Of a stretch of DNA of 64,000 nt, positions 34,786 through 43,146 are shown in pieces. The notes under the pieces were generated by a model. The model did not search any database and was not told the DNA's origin. It worked only from the letters and a program-made list of their open reading frames with translations. The position numbers were made by a program, and so were the translations under genes. The DNA lies in assembly GCF_014642875.1 (NCBI RefSeq), contig NZ_BMJC01000001.1, positions 1,593,335 through 1,657,334 of the forward strand, written 5' to 3'. The stretch comes from Puia dinghuensis. GTDB lineage: Bacteria; Bacteroidota; Bacteroidia; Chitinophagales; Chitinophagaceae. Each line of letters opens with the position of its first letter. Position 1 is the first letter of the stretch.

Positions 34786-35727
34786 ATGTACAAAACCGCG
34801 GGATCCCTGTTGTTCATCTGCTTCGTTTTTTCCCTTGTCCTCAGGGCGCAGGATACCCTCCCCCGATTCTCCGTCACCGTCCGTGGTCCAGGTAAGATCC
34901 TCATCAGCTGGCATAATAAATATCCCGTCGTTTCCCAGATCAGTATCCAACGCTCGGCAGATAGCCTCAGAAATTTTAATACGCTGATCACCGTTCCGGA
35001 TCCCCGGCTTCCGGAAAATGGCGCCACCGACAACAAAGCGCCACACCCCAATTTTTATTATCGCCTCTTCATCGTCCTCGACAACGGTAAATATCTTTTC
35101 ACTCCATCCAGACGGCCGCATTCCCAGTCCGAAGAACCCGTCATCGCACAGAAAGAAACACAAAAAGAAAAACAAGACGACGACACGGATGAATCCATCG
35201 CTCGAGCCGCCGATGCCCGGATGCTCGTCCTCTCTCCGGCGTCCGACAAAGAACGATCGCGCATCAAAACGCCATCCACTATCCACACCCTCCCGGCATT
35301 AGCCTTGTCTAATACTATATATGTCCGTAAAGGAGATGAGATCATCGGCCAGCTGTCCAGCACGCGGATACAGGCCTTCAGGGATTCCGTGCTGCGACGT
35401 ACTAAAGATACCCTGGTCTTCATTAATGGCGACACCCTCCTCATAAAACCCTTTATCGCCAAAGAAGTATACAAACCTTCGCCTTATATATTTACAGGAA
35501 AATATGGCAACATCGAGGTGAAGCTCCCCGAAGCGCCACGGAAACATTATGCCGTGAAATTCTTTGATGAGAACGATAAGCTGCTTTTCGAATTGTCGGA
35601 GATCAAAGACCCCTCCCTCACCCTCGACAAAACAAATTTCCACCACTCGGGGTGGTTCCACTTTGAATTGTATGATGGCGATCAGCTGAAAGAAAAGAAC
35701 AAATTCTTTATCCCTAGAGAATTCTAG
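34786..35727 (+). CDS. exported protein of unknown function
   Basis: A 313-aa protein with signal peptide (about 1-21, cleaved after LRA). Residues 25-110 look like a fibronectin type III-like beta domain (YYRLFIVLDNGKYLFTPS). A charged linker rich in Glu, Lys and Asp (about 112-145) and a second beta-rich half (about 175-313) follow. No enzymatic motif and no T9SS tail are visible. TACCTTCA (34770-34777) is a good -7 box only 8 nt before the ATG. It converges on lipB with 7 nt between stops. I do not recognise the family. Confidence 0.75.
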   Translation: MYKTAGSLLFICFVFSLVLRAQDTLPRFSVTVRGPGKILISWHNKYPVVSQISIQRSADSLRNFNTLITVPDPRLPENGATDNKAPHPNFYYRLFIVLDNGKYLFTPSRRPHSQSEEPVIAQKETQKEKQDDDTDESIARAADARMLVLSPASDKERSRIKTPSTIHTLPALALSNTIYVRKGDEIIGQLSSTRIQAFRDSVLRRTKDTLVFINGDTLLIKPFIAKEVYKPSPYIFTGKYGNIEVKLPEAPRKHYAVKFFDENDKLLFELSEIKDPSLTLDKTNFHHSGWFHFELYDGDQLKEKNKFFIPREF

Positions 35728-35734
35728 CCCCGCA

Positions 35735-36454
35735 TCAGCACCCCTCCGCGGCCGGCTCATACAGCACCGCACCAAACACTTCTTCAAACCGGCTCTTCCA
35801 ACGGGCCTTTACTTCCTCCACATCGACAGTCCGCCCGAGCTCCCGTTCCAGCGATGTCACCTGCTTGTCCGGGATACCACAGGGGATGATATTCCCAAAC
35901 CAGGACAGATCGGTATTAATATTCAACGCAAAACCATGCATCGTGATCCAGCGGCTGCAACGTACCCCCATGGCGCAGATCTTCCTCTCCCGCCCTTTGA
36001 TCCCCGGCTCGATCCAGATCCCGGTCTCCCCCGGAGAACGATCACCCGGGATTCCATATTCGGCCAACACCCGGATGCCCACCTCCTCGAGACTTCGAAG
36101 GTACCAGCCCAGATCGGTACGAAACTTCTCCAGGTCGAGTATCGGGTAGCCGACCAATTGGCCAGGGCCATGAAAAGTGATATCACCGCCACGATTGGTG
36201 CGGAAAAATTCTACCCCCTTCTCGGTCATGGTAGCATCGTTAAGCAGGACATTTTCCATGTGCCCGCTCTTGCCAAGGGTGTACACGGGCGGATGCTCCA
36301 CAAACAACAACCGGTGAACGGTCCCTCCCGCCCCATCCCCGTTCTGCCTGGTCTCCGTCTTCACCCGGACATTCTCCCTGAGCAAAGCCTCCTGGTAATC
36401 CCAGGCTTCCTGATAACCCATCCTGCCCAGATCTTCAAAGATGACTCTTTCCAT
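35735..36454 (-). CDS. lipB: octanoyl-[ACP]:protein N-octanoyltransferase LipB
   Basis: Transfers octanoyl groups from acyl carrier protein to lipoyl domains, the first step of lipoate synthesis; 239 aa. The start at 36454 (MERVIFEDLG) is chosen because the frame further upstream runs through the rluA promoter and coding start. Family marks are RGGDITFHGPGQLVGYPI, KICAMGVRCSRWITMHG (catalytic Lys) and IPCGIPDKQVTS (catalytic Cys), each seen in the expected order. TAACTTTG (complement of 36461-36468) forms a -7 box 6 nt before the ATG, so the mRNA would be almost leaderless. Divergent from rluA. Confidence 0.95.
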   Translation of the reverse strand: MERVIFEDLGRMGYQEAWDYQEALLRENVRVKTETRQNGDGAGGTVHRLLFVEHPPVYTLGKSGHMENVLLNDATMTEKGVEFFRTNRGGDITFHGPGQLVGYPILDLEKFRTDLGWYLRSLEEVGIRVLAEYGIPGDRSPGETGIWIEPGIKGRERKICAMGVRCSRWITMHGFALNINTDLSWFGNIIPCGIPDKQVTSLERELGRTVDVEEVKARWKSRFEEVFGAVLYEPAAEGC

Positions 36455-36500
36455 GGCCCGCAAAGTTACGCAAACGAGCCGATTTAGTACCTTTGCCCAA
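36455..36500. promoter_or_regulatory. divergent lipB / rluA promoters
   Basis: In 46 nt there are two good -7 boxes: TAACTTTG on the minus strand (36461-36468) for lipB and TACCTTTG on the plus strand (36488-36495) for rluA. Each ends 5-6 nt before its ATG, predicting near-leaderless mRNAs. Clear -33 TTTG boxes are not seen at the usual distance. Confidence 0.6.
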
Positions 36501-37583
36501 ATGGCTACCATGCACCAAGGACAGGACAACGATAGAGAGCTGGACGAAAGTCCATCCGTCGACGGCTCGGAAGAGTTGTACGAACGCCTGAATCTCAAAG
36601 TAGATAAAGGACAGGAACCGCTGCGCATCGACAAATTCCTGGTACAGCGCATCGAACACGCCTCCCGCAACAAGATCCAGAAAGCCCTCGAAGCCGGAAT
36701 GGTCCTGGTCAACAACAAACAGGTCTCCCCCAACTATAAGATCCGGCCCCTCGACGAGATCATCCTCTATTCGGATAAGGAAGCCCCTGGGGAAGAGATC
36801 ATCCCCGAAGAGCTGCCCCTTAACATCCAGTACGAGGACGAAGACGTGATGATCATCAACAAACCCCCTGGTATCGTCGTCCATCCCGCCAGCGGCAACT
36901 ACTCCGGCACCCTGATCAACGGCGTCGCCTGGTATCTCACCCAAAAGAACAGCGCCATCAACGAACAAAATCTGCCCCGTTTCGGCCTGGTGCACCGCAT
37001 CGACAAGAACACCAGCGGGCTGATGGTGTTGGCCAAGACCGAAAAGGCCGTTCGCAGCCTGGCAAAACAATTCTTCGACCATACGGTGCACCGGCAATAT
37101 ATGGCACTGGTATGGGGCGATCTCGTAGAGGATTCCGGTACCATCGTGGCTCATGTCGGCCGCCACCTGCGTTTCCGCAAACTCTTCGACGCTTACCCCG
37201 ACGGCGATCACGGAAAAGAAGCCATCACCCACTACAAAGTTTTGGAGCGCTTTGGCTACGTCACCCTTATCCAATGCGTACTCGAGACCGGGCGTACCCA
37301 TCAGATCAGGGTACACATGCAGCACATCGGCCACCCGCTCTTTAATGATGACACTTACGGCGGCGACAAGATCGTAAAGGGCACCGTTTTCAGCAAGTAT
37401 CGCCAATTCGTCGACAATTGCTTCGCCATCTGCCCACGGCATGCCCTGCACGCAAAGACCATCGGCTTTATCCACCCGGGCACAGGAAAAGAAATGCTTT
37501 TCGAAAGCGAACTGGCCGACGATATGAAAGAGGTTATTGCGAAATGGCGCGCCTACACCACCAACAACGGACTGCGCAGGTAA
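36501..37583 (+). CDS. RluA/RluD-family 23S rRNA pseudouridine synthase
   Basis: Converts uridines in RNA to pseudouridine; 360 aa. An S4 RNA-binding domain at about 38-95 (LRIDKFLVQRI, GMVLVNNKQVSPNYKI) precedes the catalytic domain with its Asp in FGLVHRIDKNTSGLMVLAK. GRTHQIRVHMQHIGHP completes the RluA signature. ATG at 36501 is preferred; the frame runs on to 36441 through the promoter. Architecture (S4 plus synthase) favours RluD, but RluC-like targets are not excluded. A MoaD/ThiS-type gene follows after 22 nt. Confidence 0.93.
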   Translation: MATMHQGQDNDRELDESPSVDGSEELYERLNLKVDKGQEPLRIDKFLVQRIEHASRNKIQKALEAGMVLVNNKQVSPNYKIRPLDEIILYSDKEAPGEEIIPEELPLNIQYEDEDVMIINKPPGIVVHPASGNYSGTLINGVAWYLTQKNSAINEQNLPRFGLVHRIDKNTSGLMVLAKTEKAVRSLAKQFFDHTVHRQYMALVWGDLVEDSGTIVAHVGRHLRFRKLFDAYPDGDHGKEAITHYKVLERFGYVTLIQCVLETGRTHQIRVHMQHIGHPLFNDDTYGGDKIVKGTVFSKYRQFVDNCFAICPRHALHAKTIGFIHPGTGKEMLFESELADDMKEVIAKWRAYTTNNGLRR

Positions 37584-37605
37584 CGCCTCATCAAAATTGG
37601 TTCGA

Positions 37606-37878
37606 ATGCCAACGGTAAAATTCACCTATGCTTTAAAACGGCATTTCCCTGGCATAAAGGACACCCCCGCCAGGGGAAGCACGCTTGCAGATATTCTCCG
37701 GGAAATGGATGCAAACTATCCCGGGGTAAAAAGCTACATACTCGACGAACAGGGTAACCTGCGCAAACACGTCAATATCTTCATAGACGGCACGATGATC
37801 AACGACCGTGTACGACTCAGCGATCCGTTCAGCGAGAACAGCGAGATTTATATTATGCAGGCCTTGTCCGGAGGATAG
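37606..37878 (+). CDS. MoaD/ThiS-type ubiquitin-like protein with C-terminal diglycine
   Basis: A 90-aa beta-grasp protein ending MQALSGG. The exposed Gly-Gly end is what MoaD, ThiS and related sulfur carriers use for adenylation and thiocarboxylate formation, or for attachment to proteins. TLADILREMDANYPGVKSYI and NIFIDGTMINDRV follow the expected fold order. No adenylating enzyme (MoeB/ThiF), ThiG or MoaE lies nearby. The partner seems to be the Asp-box propeller gene 29 nt downstream. The start at 37606 follows rluA by 22 nt; the frame continues upstream into the rluA end. Sulfur carrier versus protein modifier cannot be decided. Confidence 0.88.
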   Translation: MPTVKFTYALKRHFPGIKDTPARGSTLADILREMDANYPGVKSYILDEQGNLRKHVNIFIDGTMINDRVRLSDPFSENSEIYIMQALSGG

Positions 37879-37907
37879 ATCATAATAGATCATAAAAACG
37901 ATTGTAT

Positions 37908-38993
37908 ATGAACTCATCGACGATCCTGTTGGGCACCCGCAAAGGGCTGATCGCCTATCGAGCGACAGACCACCGCTGGACGGTGGAAAACCTCTCCTTC
38001 GAGGGAGAACCCGTCTCCATTGCCTATGCCGACCCCCGCAACGGAATGTGGTGGGCCTGCCTCGACCACGGACACTGGGGCGTAAAACTGCATCGGTCAC
38101 CGGACAGGGGCGCCACCTGGGAGGAAGTTACCGCCCCCGCCTATCCCGAAGGCGAAGAAGTAAGAGATGGTATGCCCGCCACTACCCGCTACATCTGGTC
38201 GATGGCGCACGGCGGCCGCCATTATCTTTCCAAGCTGTGGCTCGGCACCGATCCCGGCGGATTGTTCCTCAGCGAAGACGGCGGCGACAGCTTCCGGTTA
38301 GTAGAGTCATTGTGGAAACACCCCACGCGAAAAACGCTATGGACAGGCGGCGGACGCGACCTCCCGGGCATTCACTCGATAGTCCTCGATCCACGGGATG
38401 AAGATCACCTCTACATCGGCATCAGCTGCGCCGGTGTATTCGAAACCGCCGATGGCGGCCGCAACTGGGAGACCCGCAACAAAGGCCTGCGCGCCGACTT
38501 TCTCCCCGACCCCGCCTCGGAAGTAGGACATGATCCGCATATTCTCGTCGCCGCGCCATCAAATCCCGATACACTCTGGCAACAGAACCACTGCGGCATC
38601 TTCCGGTCGACCGACGGAGCGAAAAACTGGCAGGACGTAAGCCAGAGCGAAGGCCCCGCACGCTTCGGATTCGCCATCGCCGTCGCTGAGGATGACCCCG
38701 CACAGGCCTGGGTCGCACCGGCCAACGCCGATGTAAACCGCACAGCTGTCAAAGGCGCGCTTTGTATTTGCCGAACCGACGATGGAGGAAAAACCTGGAA
38801 AGACTTCAGAAAAGGATTGCCACAGGAGAATTGTTTTGATATCGTCTATCGCCACGCGCTGGTCAGCTCCGGCGACGCGGTGGCTTTCGGCACCACCACC
38901 GGTAATCTGTTCTTTTCACCCGACAGAGGAGAAAGCTGGCAAACGCTAAACAACTACCTGCCGATGATCTATTCCGTACAGTTCACGGACTAA
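37908..38993 (+). CDS. Asp-box (BNR/sialidase-like) beta-propeller protein, no signal peptide
   Basis: A 361-aa propeller with about six Asp-box motifs of the form S/TxDxGxxW: SPDRGATW, SEDGGDSF, TADGGRNW, STDGAKNW, TDDGGKTW, SPDRGESW. Such proteins are often annotated as exo-alpha-sialidase or glycosyl hydrolase, but I see no sialidase Arg triad or FRIP motif, so the enzymatic name is not supported. There is no signal peptide or membrane segment, which implies a cytosolic protein; that is unusual for this fold. It follows the diglycine ubiquitin-like gene by 29 nt, probably in one mRNA. The ATG at 37908 is used; TTG at 37902 is possible. The last 4 nt overlap def tail to tail. Confidence 0.85.
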   Translation: MNSSTILLGTRKGLIAYRATDHRWTVENLSFEGEPVSIAYADPRNGMWWACLDHGHWGVKLHRSPDRGATWEEVTAPAYPEGEEVRDGMPATTRYIWSMAHGGRHYLSKLWLGTDPGGLFLSEDGGDSFRLVESLWKHPTRKTLWTGGGRDLPGIHSIVLDPRDEDHLYIGISCAGVFETADGGRNWETRNKGLRADFLPDPASEVGHDPHILVAAPSNPDTLWQQNHCGIFRSTDGAKNWQDVSQSEGPARFGFAIAVAEDDPAQAWVAPANADVNRTAVKGALCICRTDDGGKTWKDFRKGLPQENCFDIVYRHALVSSGDAVAFGTTTGNLFFSPDRGESWQTLNNYLPMIYSVQFTD

Positions 38994-39568
38994 CGCGGAA
39001 AACTCATTTTATAATCTACATTCACCTTACCCCGGGTAATGTCGTCCAGCTTGCTCTTAAGCAACTTGCGTTTCAGCGGCTTAAGATAATCGATAAACAG
39101 CTTCCCTTCGATATGGTCATATTCATGCAAGATGATCCTCGCCGAAATGCCGTTGAAGGTCGAGACATGCGGCTCAAAATTCTCATCTACATATTCGATC
39201 GTCACCTCTTCACTGCGAAAGATATCCTCCCTGATCTTTGGAATGCTCAGACAGCCTTCATTATAAGCCCATTCTTCCCCATTAAGCGCCGTAATATGCG
39301 CATTGATAAACACCTGCTTGATCCCCGGGCCATCGGGATACTTGTCCTTCTCATCTTCCTCGAGATTAATAAAGATCTGCTGTGAATCCACCACAAAAAG
39401 CCGGATGTCCCGGTTCACCTGCGGAGCCGCCAACCCTACTCCGTTGCTCGAATACATCGTCTCCCACATATCCGCGATCAGTTGTTCCAGATTCGGATAA
39501 TCAGGCGTGATATCCTTGCTCACTACCCGGAGGATTGGCGTTCCATATGCCACAATAGGTAAAATCAT
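38990..39568 (-). CDS. def: peptide deformylase
   Basis: Removes the N-formyl group from nascent proteins; 192 aa. All three motifs are intact: GVGLAAPQ (about 43-50), EGCLS with the metal Cys, and HEYDH with the two metal His and catalytic Glu. An acidic insert (INLEEDEKDKYPDGPG) between motifs 1 and 2 is typical of Bacteroidota enzymes. Last gene of the run trmH-ubiA-ruvX-def, 20 nt after ruvX. Confidence 0.96.
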   Translation of the reverse strand: MILPIVAYGTPILRVVSKDITPDYPNLEQLIADMWETMYSSNGVGLAAPQVNRDIRLFVVDSQQIFINLEEDEKDKYPDGPGIKQVFINAHITALNGEEWAYNEGCLSIPKIREDIFRSEEVTIEYVDENFEPHVSTFNGISARIILHEYDHIEGKLFIDYLKPLKRKLLKSKLDDITRGKVNVDYKMSFPR

Positions 39569-39588
39569 ACTATACTTTGCTTTTATTT

Positions 39589-40005
39589 TTATTGCCCCGA
39601 TCTGCCCAGGTATTCCTGGAGCATGATCGTAGCCGCAATCTCATCAACCAATGCCTTGTTCTGCCGTTGTTTCTTCTTCATCCCCATCTCCACCATCGCC
39701 CGGGACGCCAGCTTGGACGTAAAACGCTCGTCCACCGGCTTCAACGGAATCGCCGGAAATTCTTTCTGCAACCGCACCATCACCTCCCTCACCAGCGGCG
39801 TAGCATGCGTATCGCTGTCATCCCAGTTCTTCGGCTCCCCTATCAATATCAGCTCCACCGCCTCCGTTTTCATATACTCCTTCAAAAAAGCAATCAGCTT
39901 TGGCGACTCCACCGTCGTAAGCCCGGTAGCAATTATCTGCAACGGATCGGTCACCGCTATCCCCGTCCGCTTGAGCCCATAATCTATCGCCATGATCCGT
40001 GCCAT
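39589..40005 (-). CDS. ruvX: Holliday junction resolvase-like RuvX (YqgF)
   Basis: RNase H-fold protein of 138 aa, the usual size. AIDYGLKRTGIAVTDP carries the first catalytic Asp; IGEPKNWDDSDTHATP and VDERFTSKLA hold the further conserved acidic residues. In other bacteria YqgF/RuvX proteins take part in pre-16S rRNA 5' processing and may resolve junctions. It lies 13 nt after ubiA and 20 nt before def. Confidence 0.93.
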   Translation of the reverse strand: MARIMAIDYGLKRTGIAVTDPLQIIATGLTTVESPKLIAFLKEYMKTEAVELILIGEPKNWDDSDTHATPLVREVMVRLQKEFPAIPLKPVDERFTSKLASRAMVEMGMKKKQRQNKALVDEIAATIMLQEYLGRSGQ

Positions 40006-40018
40006 ATACCGTTGATTT

Positions 40019-40894
40019 TCAAAAAGTTGTCCGCACGACTAGGTCCGTGATAACAAACACGGCAAAAACAACACTCGCAATCCCATTGGCCGTCATAAAG
40101 GCAAGATTCACCCGGCTAAGATCATTAGGCTTCACCAGAAGATGCTGATACACAAGCATCCCCATAAATACAGCCACCCCGGCCCAATACCACAGCCCAA
40201 ATCCCCCATACCAACCCGCGGCAACGACACAGGCCGTACTCAGCACATGCAGCAGCTCAGACACCCGCAACGCCTTCACCTTCCCCAGCCACGAAGGCAT
40301 GGAATACAGCTGCTGGCTCCGGTCGAACTCCTCATCCTGCAACGCATAGATAATATCGAAACCGCTGACCCAGAAGATCACCGTAAAGGAAAAAAGTATC
40401 GGCAACACCGCAAACCGGCCGGTCACCGCCAGATAAGCCCCGATCGGTGCCAGCGATAGCCCCACCCCCAGCACCAGGTGGCACAACGGCGTGAACCGTT
40501 TGGTATAACTATACCCCAGCACCACCGCCAGCGCCACAAAAGACAACCCAAAACACAGCGGATTGATGAACCAGGTACAAACAATAAAGGCCAGGCAATT
40601 AAAAATAACAAACCGCAGCGCGCTGCTCTTCGAAATAATTCCTTTGGGTATCTCACGGATAGCCGTACGCGGATTCCGCGCATCGAACTCCACATCCAGC
40701 CAGCGGTTGAACGCCATCGCCGCACTGCGCGCAAAAACCATACATCCCAACACCAACAAAAAAGTCACCCACAACGGTTGATGCCTCGCCTGGGTGCCGA
40801 AGGCGCCCAACGCAAACCCGATCATCGCAAACGGCATCGCAAAAATGGTATGCGAAAACCTGATCAAACTCAAATAATTCTTTACTTTACTCAT
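40019..40894 (-). CDS. UbiA-family polyprenyltransferase
   Basis: Integral membrane prenyltransferase, 291 aa with about eight to nine spans. Both Asp-rich motifs are present: NRWLDVEFDARNPRTA (first, about 65-80) and DEEFDRSQQLYSMP (second). The family joins a polyprenyl chain to an aromatic ring. In Bacteroidota the product is normally menaquinone, so a MqnP- or MenA-like function is more likely than ubiquinone synthesis; sequence alone does not decide. The ATG overlaps the trmH stop by 4 nt. Confidence 0.88.
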   Translation of the reverse strand: MSKVKNYLSLIRFSHTIFAMPFAMIGFALGAFGTQARHQPLWVTFLLVLGCMVFARSAAMAFNRWLDVEFDARNPRTAIREIPKGIISKSSALRFVIFNCLAFIVCTWFINPLCFGLSFVALAVVLGYSYTKRFTPLCHLVLGVGLSLAPIGAYLAVTGRFAVLPILFSFTVIFWVSGFDIIYALQDEEFDRSQQLYSMPSWLGKVKALRVSELLHVLSTACVVAAGWYGGFGLWYWAGVAVFMGMLVYQHLLVKPNDLSRVNLAFMTANGIASVVFAVFVITDLVVRTTF

Positions 40895-41424
40895 ATACGC
40901 TTTTTAGTTCGAACCAATTCCCATAATACAATTCCCGCCGCTATAGATATATTCAACGAATGCTTCATCCCCCACTGTGGTATCTCGATCCCTCCATCAC
41001 AAAGCGCCAAAACCTCTTCCCCCACTCCACTCACCTCATTTCCAAACACAACGGCAAGTGGCCCGATACCTCGTCCTGCGAACTCCTGCAACGCCACACT
41101 CCCCTCCGCCTGCTCGACAGCATATACCCTAAACCCTGCCGATCGAAGCGCACGAACCGCCTCAGGAGCCGAAGCAAAATACTTCCACTCCACCGTCTCC
41201 GTCGCCCCAAGCGCCGTCTTATGGATATCCCGGTGCGGCGGCTGCGGGGTATAGCCGCAAAGATAGATCGCCTGGATGAGAAAGGCGTCCGCCGTCCGGA
41301 ATACACTACCCACATTGTGCATGCTCCGGATATTATCCAGCACGACTACCACCGGCGTCTTCTCCGACTCCCTGAATTCATTCACCGATTTGCGGTTCAG
41401 CTCATCCATCCCCAATTTGCGCAT
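40891..41424 (-). CDS. TrmH-family (SPOUT) RNA 2'-O-methyltransferase
   Basis: Knotted methyltransferase, 177 aa. LDNIRSMHNVGSVFRTADAF is motif 1, VVFGNEVSGVGEEVL motif 2 and GMKHSLNISIAAGIVLWE motif 3 with the SAM-binding knot. The start is ATG at 41424 (MRKLGMDE) or the ATG at 41409 (MDELNRKS); the promoter box lying just upstream of 41424 makes either possible. First gene of the trmH-ubiA-ruvX-def run. Its start region contains a 16-bp palindrome shared with the divergent promoter. The target (tRNA or rRNA) cannot be told. Confidence 0.9.
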   Translation of the reverse strand: MRKLGMDELNRKSVNEFRESEKTPVVVVLDNIRSMHNVGSVFRTADAFLIQAIYLCGYTPQPPHRDIHKTALGATETVEWKYFASAPEAVRALRSAGFRVYAVEQAEGSVALQEFAGRGIGPLAVVFGNEVSGVGEEVLALCDGGIEIPQWGMKHSLNISIAAGIVLWELVRTKKRI

Positions 41425-41460
41425 GCGCAAAGGTAATTTACCTTTAAGTAAAAACCGCTC
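41405..41460. promoter_or_regulatory. back-to-back promoters of trmH and the M28 peptidase
   Basis: Two -7 boxes overlap in one inverted repeat, AAAGGTAATTTACCTTT (41429-41445): TACCTTTG read on the minus strand and TACCTTTA (41439-41446) on the plus strand. Next to it lies the perfect 16-bp palindrome TTTGCGCATGCGCAAA (41416-41431). Its left TTTG (41416-41419) sits 19 nt before the plus -7 box, the right distance for a -33 element. The two promoters can hardly be occupied at once. Confidence 0.7.
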
Positions 41461-43056
41461 ATGAGAAAACAAACCCGCTTCCGGCCGGCGGCCTGGTCAG
41501 CCGTCCTCATTCTCGCCGGACTGCTGCTTCCGCGAGCCACCGCTTTTTCCCAGGATGAGAAACTGGACACGGCTGCCATCCGGAAGATCCGCCTCGAAGG
41601 CCTCACCCGCTCCCACGTCATGGATATCGCCTTCCATCTGACGGACGCCAGCGGCAACCGCCTCACCGCCTCCCCCGGCTTCAACAGGGCCGCCAACTGG
41701 GCCAGACAACAGCTCACCGATTGGGGCCTCACCGGCGCCACCCTCGACCCCTGGGGTGAATTCGGCAAGGGATGGGAACTCCAAAAGTCCTATCTGGCCA
41801 TGACTGCCCCATATTATAAGCCGCTTATCGCCTACCCAAAGGCCTGGTGCGAGGGCACTAACGGACCTAAATCCGCCTCCGTCCTGCTCATCAGCGCAAC
41901 CGACTCCGCCGGCCTCGAAAAATACAAAGGCCAGCTCACCGGCAGGATTCTCATCCCTGCTATCGATGAAGTCTATCAGCAGAGCTTTAAACCCGACGCC
42001 ACCCGCTATACCGACGAACAGCTGGACTCGATGTCAAAAGTCGAGATGAAACCCGTCGACACCGCCGAATTACGCCGCCGCCGCGCCGCCTTCAACCGGG
42101 GGCCCATGGCCTTCCTCAACACGCTCCGCGCCGAAGCCCTGAAAGAAGGCGCCATTGCCATCCTCAGCCAGTCCCCTCGCGGTCATGACGGGACCCTCTT
42201 CGTACAGGGCGGCGGACCCTACCAGGCGACCTCACCCGCCAATTTCCTCGATATGGTCATCCCGCTCGAAGACTATACTACCATCCAACGGCTGCTGAAA
42301 GCTGGCATCCCTGTTACCCTCGACGCCGATGTAAAGACAAAATTCTATACCGACGACACAAAGGGATACAACGTCATTGCCGAAATAAAAGGCACCGACA
42401 AAAAATTAAAGGACGAAGTCGTCATGCTCGGCGGCCACCTCGACTCCTGGCATAGCGCCACCGGCGCCACCGACAACGCCGCCGGCTGCACCGTGATGAT
42501 GGAGGTCGTCCGCATCCTGAAGACCCTCGGCATCCAACCCCGCCGCACGATCCGCATCGCATTGTGGAGCGGTGAAGAAGAAGGCCTCCTCGGAAGCCGG
42601 GGCTATGTAAAAAAGACCTTTGCCGACCCGGCTGTCATGCAACTGCTACCCGCACACGCAACGTTCGACGCCTATTTCAACATCGATAACGGTACAGGTA
42701 AGGTGCGCGGCATCTACCTGCAAGGCAACGAAGCCTGCCGGTCTATCTTCACCCAATGGCTGCAACCCTTCCATGATCTTGGCGCCACGACAGTCACCAT
42801 CAGCAACACCGGCGGCACCGACCACCTGTCCTTCGACGCCGTAGGCCTGCCCGGCTTCCAGTTCATCCAGGATGAGATCGAATACAGCACCCGCACCCAC
42901 CATACCAACATGGATTCCTACGAACACCTGCGTGAAGACGATCTCAAGCAGATAGCCACCATCGTCGCCGCCTTTGTCTACAACACCGCCCAGCGCGACG
43001 AGAAGCTACCGCGGAAACAATTACCCGCACCCCGTCCCGCCGGCCGCGGCTTCTAA
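41461..43056 (+). CDS. M28-family zinc aminopeptidase/carboxypeptidase (exported)
   Basis: Secreted metallopeptidase of 531 aa with signal peptide (about 11-30, cleaved after AFS). A PA-type insert precedes the catalytic core. The five metal ligands are visible: His in GGHLDSW, bridging Asp in GATDNAAG, Glu pair in WSGEEEGLLGS, Asp in FNIDNGTG, His in TRTHHTNMDSYE. It begins 36 nt from trmH on the other strand and is followed by a terminator. Relatives are periplasmic or secreted aminopeptidases; the substrate is not evident. Confidence 0.93.
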   Translation: MRKQTRFRPAAWSAVLILAGLLLPRATAFSQDEKLDTAAIRKIRLEGLTRSHVMDIAFHLTDASGNRLTASPGFNRAANWARQQLTDWGLTGATLDPWGEFGKGWELQKSYLAMTAPYYKPLIAYPKAWCEGTNGPKSASVLLISATDSAGLEKYKGQLTGRILIPAIDEVYQQSFKPDATRYTDEQLDSMSKVEMKPVDTAELRRRRAAFNRGPMAFLNTLRAEALKEGAIAILSQSPRGHDGTLFVQGGGPYQATSPANFLDMVIPLEDYTTIQRLLKAGIPVTLDADVKTKFYTDDTKGYNVIAEIKGTDKKLKDEVVMLGGHLDSWHSATGATDNAAGCTVMMEVVRILKTLGIQPRRTIRIALWSGEEEGLLGSRGYVKKTFADPAVMQLLPAHATFDAYFNIDNGTGKVRGIYLQGNEACRSIFTQWLQPFHDLGATTVTISNTGGTDHLSFDAVGLPGFQFIQDEIEYSTRTHHTNMDSYEHLREDDLKQIATIVAAFVYNTAQRDEKLPRKQLPAPRPAGRGF

Positions 43057-43097
43057 AAATAACCGAAGTCCGAATCAACAACTTATCCCCACACAGC

Positions 43098-43130
43098 AGC
43101 CCCGGCAACCCATTTGTCGGGGCTTTCTTA
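43098..43130 (+). terminator. intrinsic terminator of the M28 gene
   Basis: AGCCCCG (43098-43104) pairs with CGGGGCT (43118-43124), followed by TTCTT. It ends where the mutS -7 box TACATTTG (43129-43136) begins, so terminator and promoter are packed end to end. Confidence 0.65.
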
Positions 43131-43146
43131 CATTTGTCCCCCACCC

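Noticed and set aside
35735-36733. Long N-terminal extension of LipB
   Set aside because: The extra 93 residues are read through the rluA start region on the opposite strand and match nothing in LipB; the ATG at 36454 fits the family and the -7 box.
37908-38993. Annotation of the propeller as an exo-alpha-sialidase
   Set aside because: Asp boxes are present but no Arg triad, FRIP motif or nucleophile Tyr/Glu pair could be placed, and there is no export signal.
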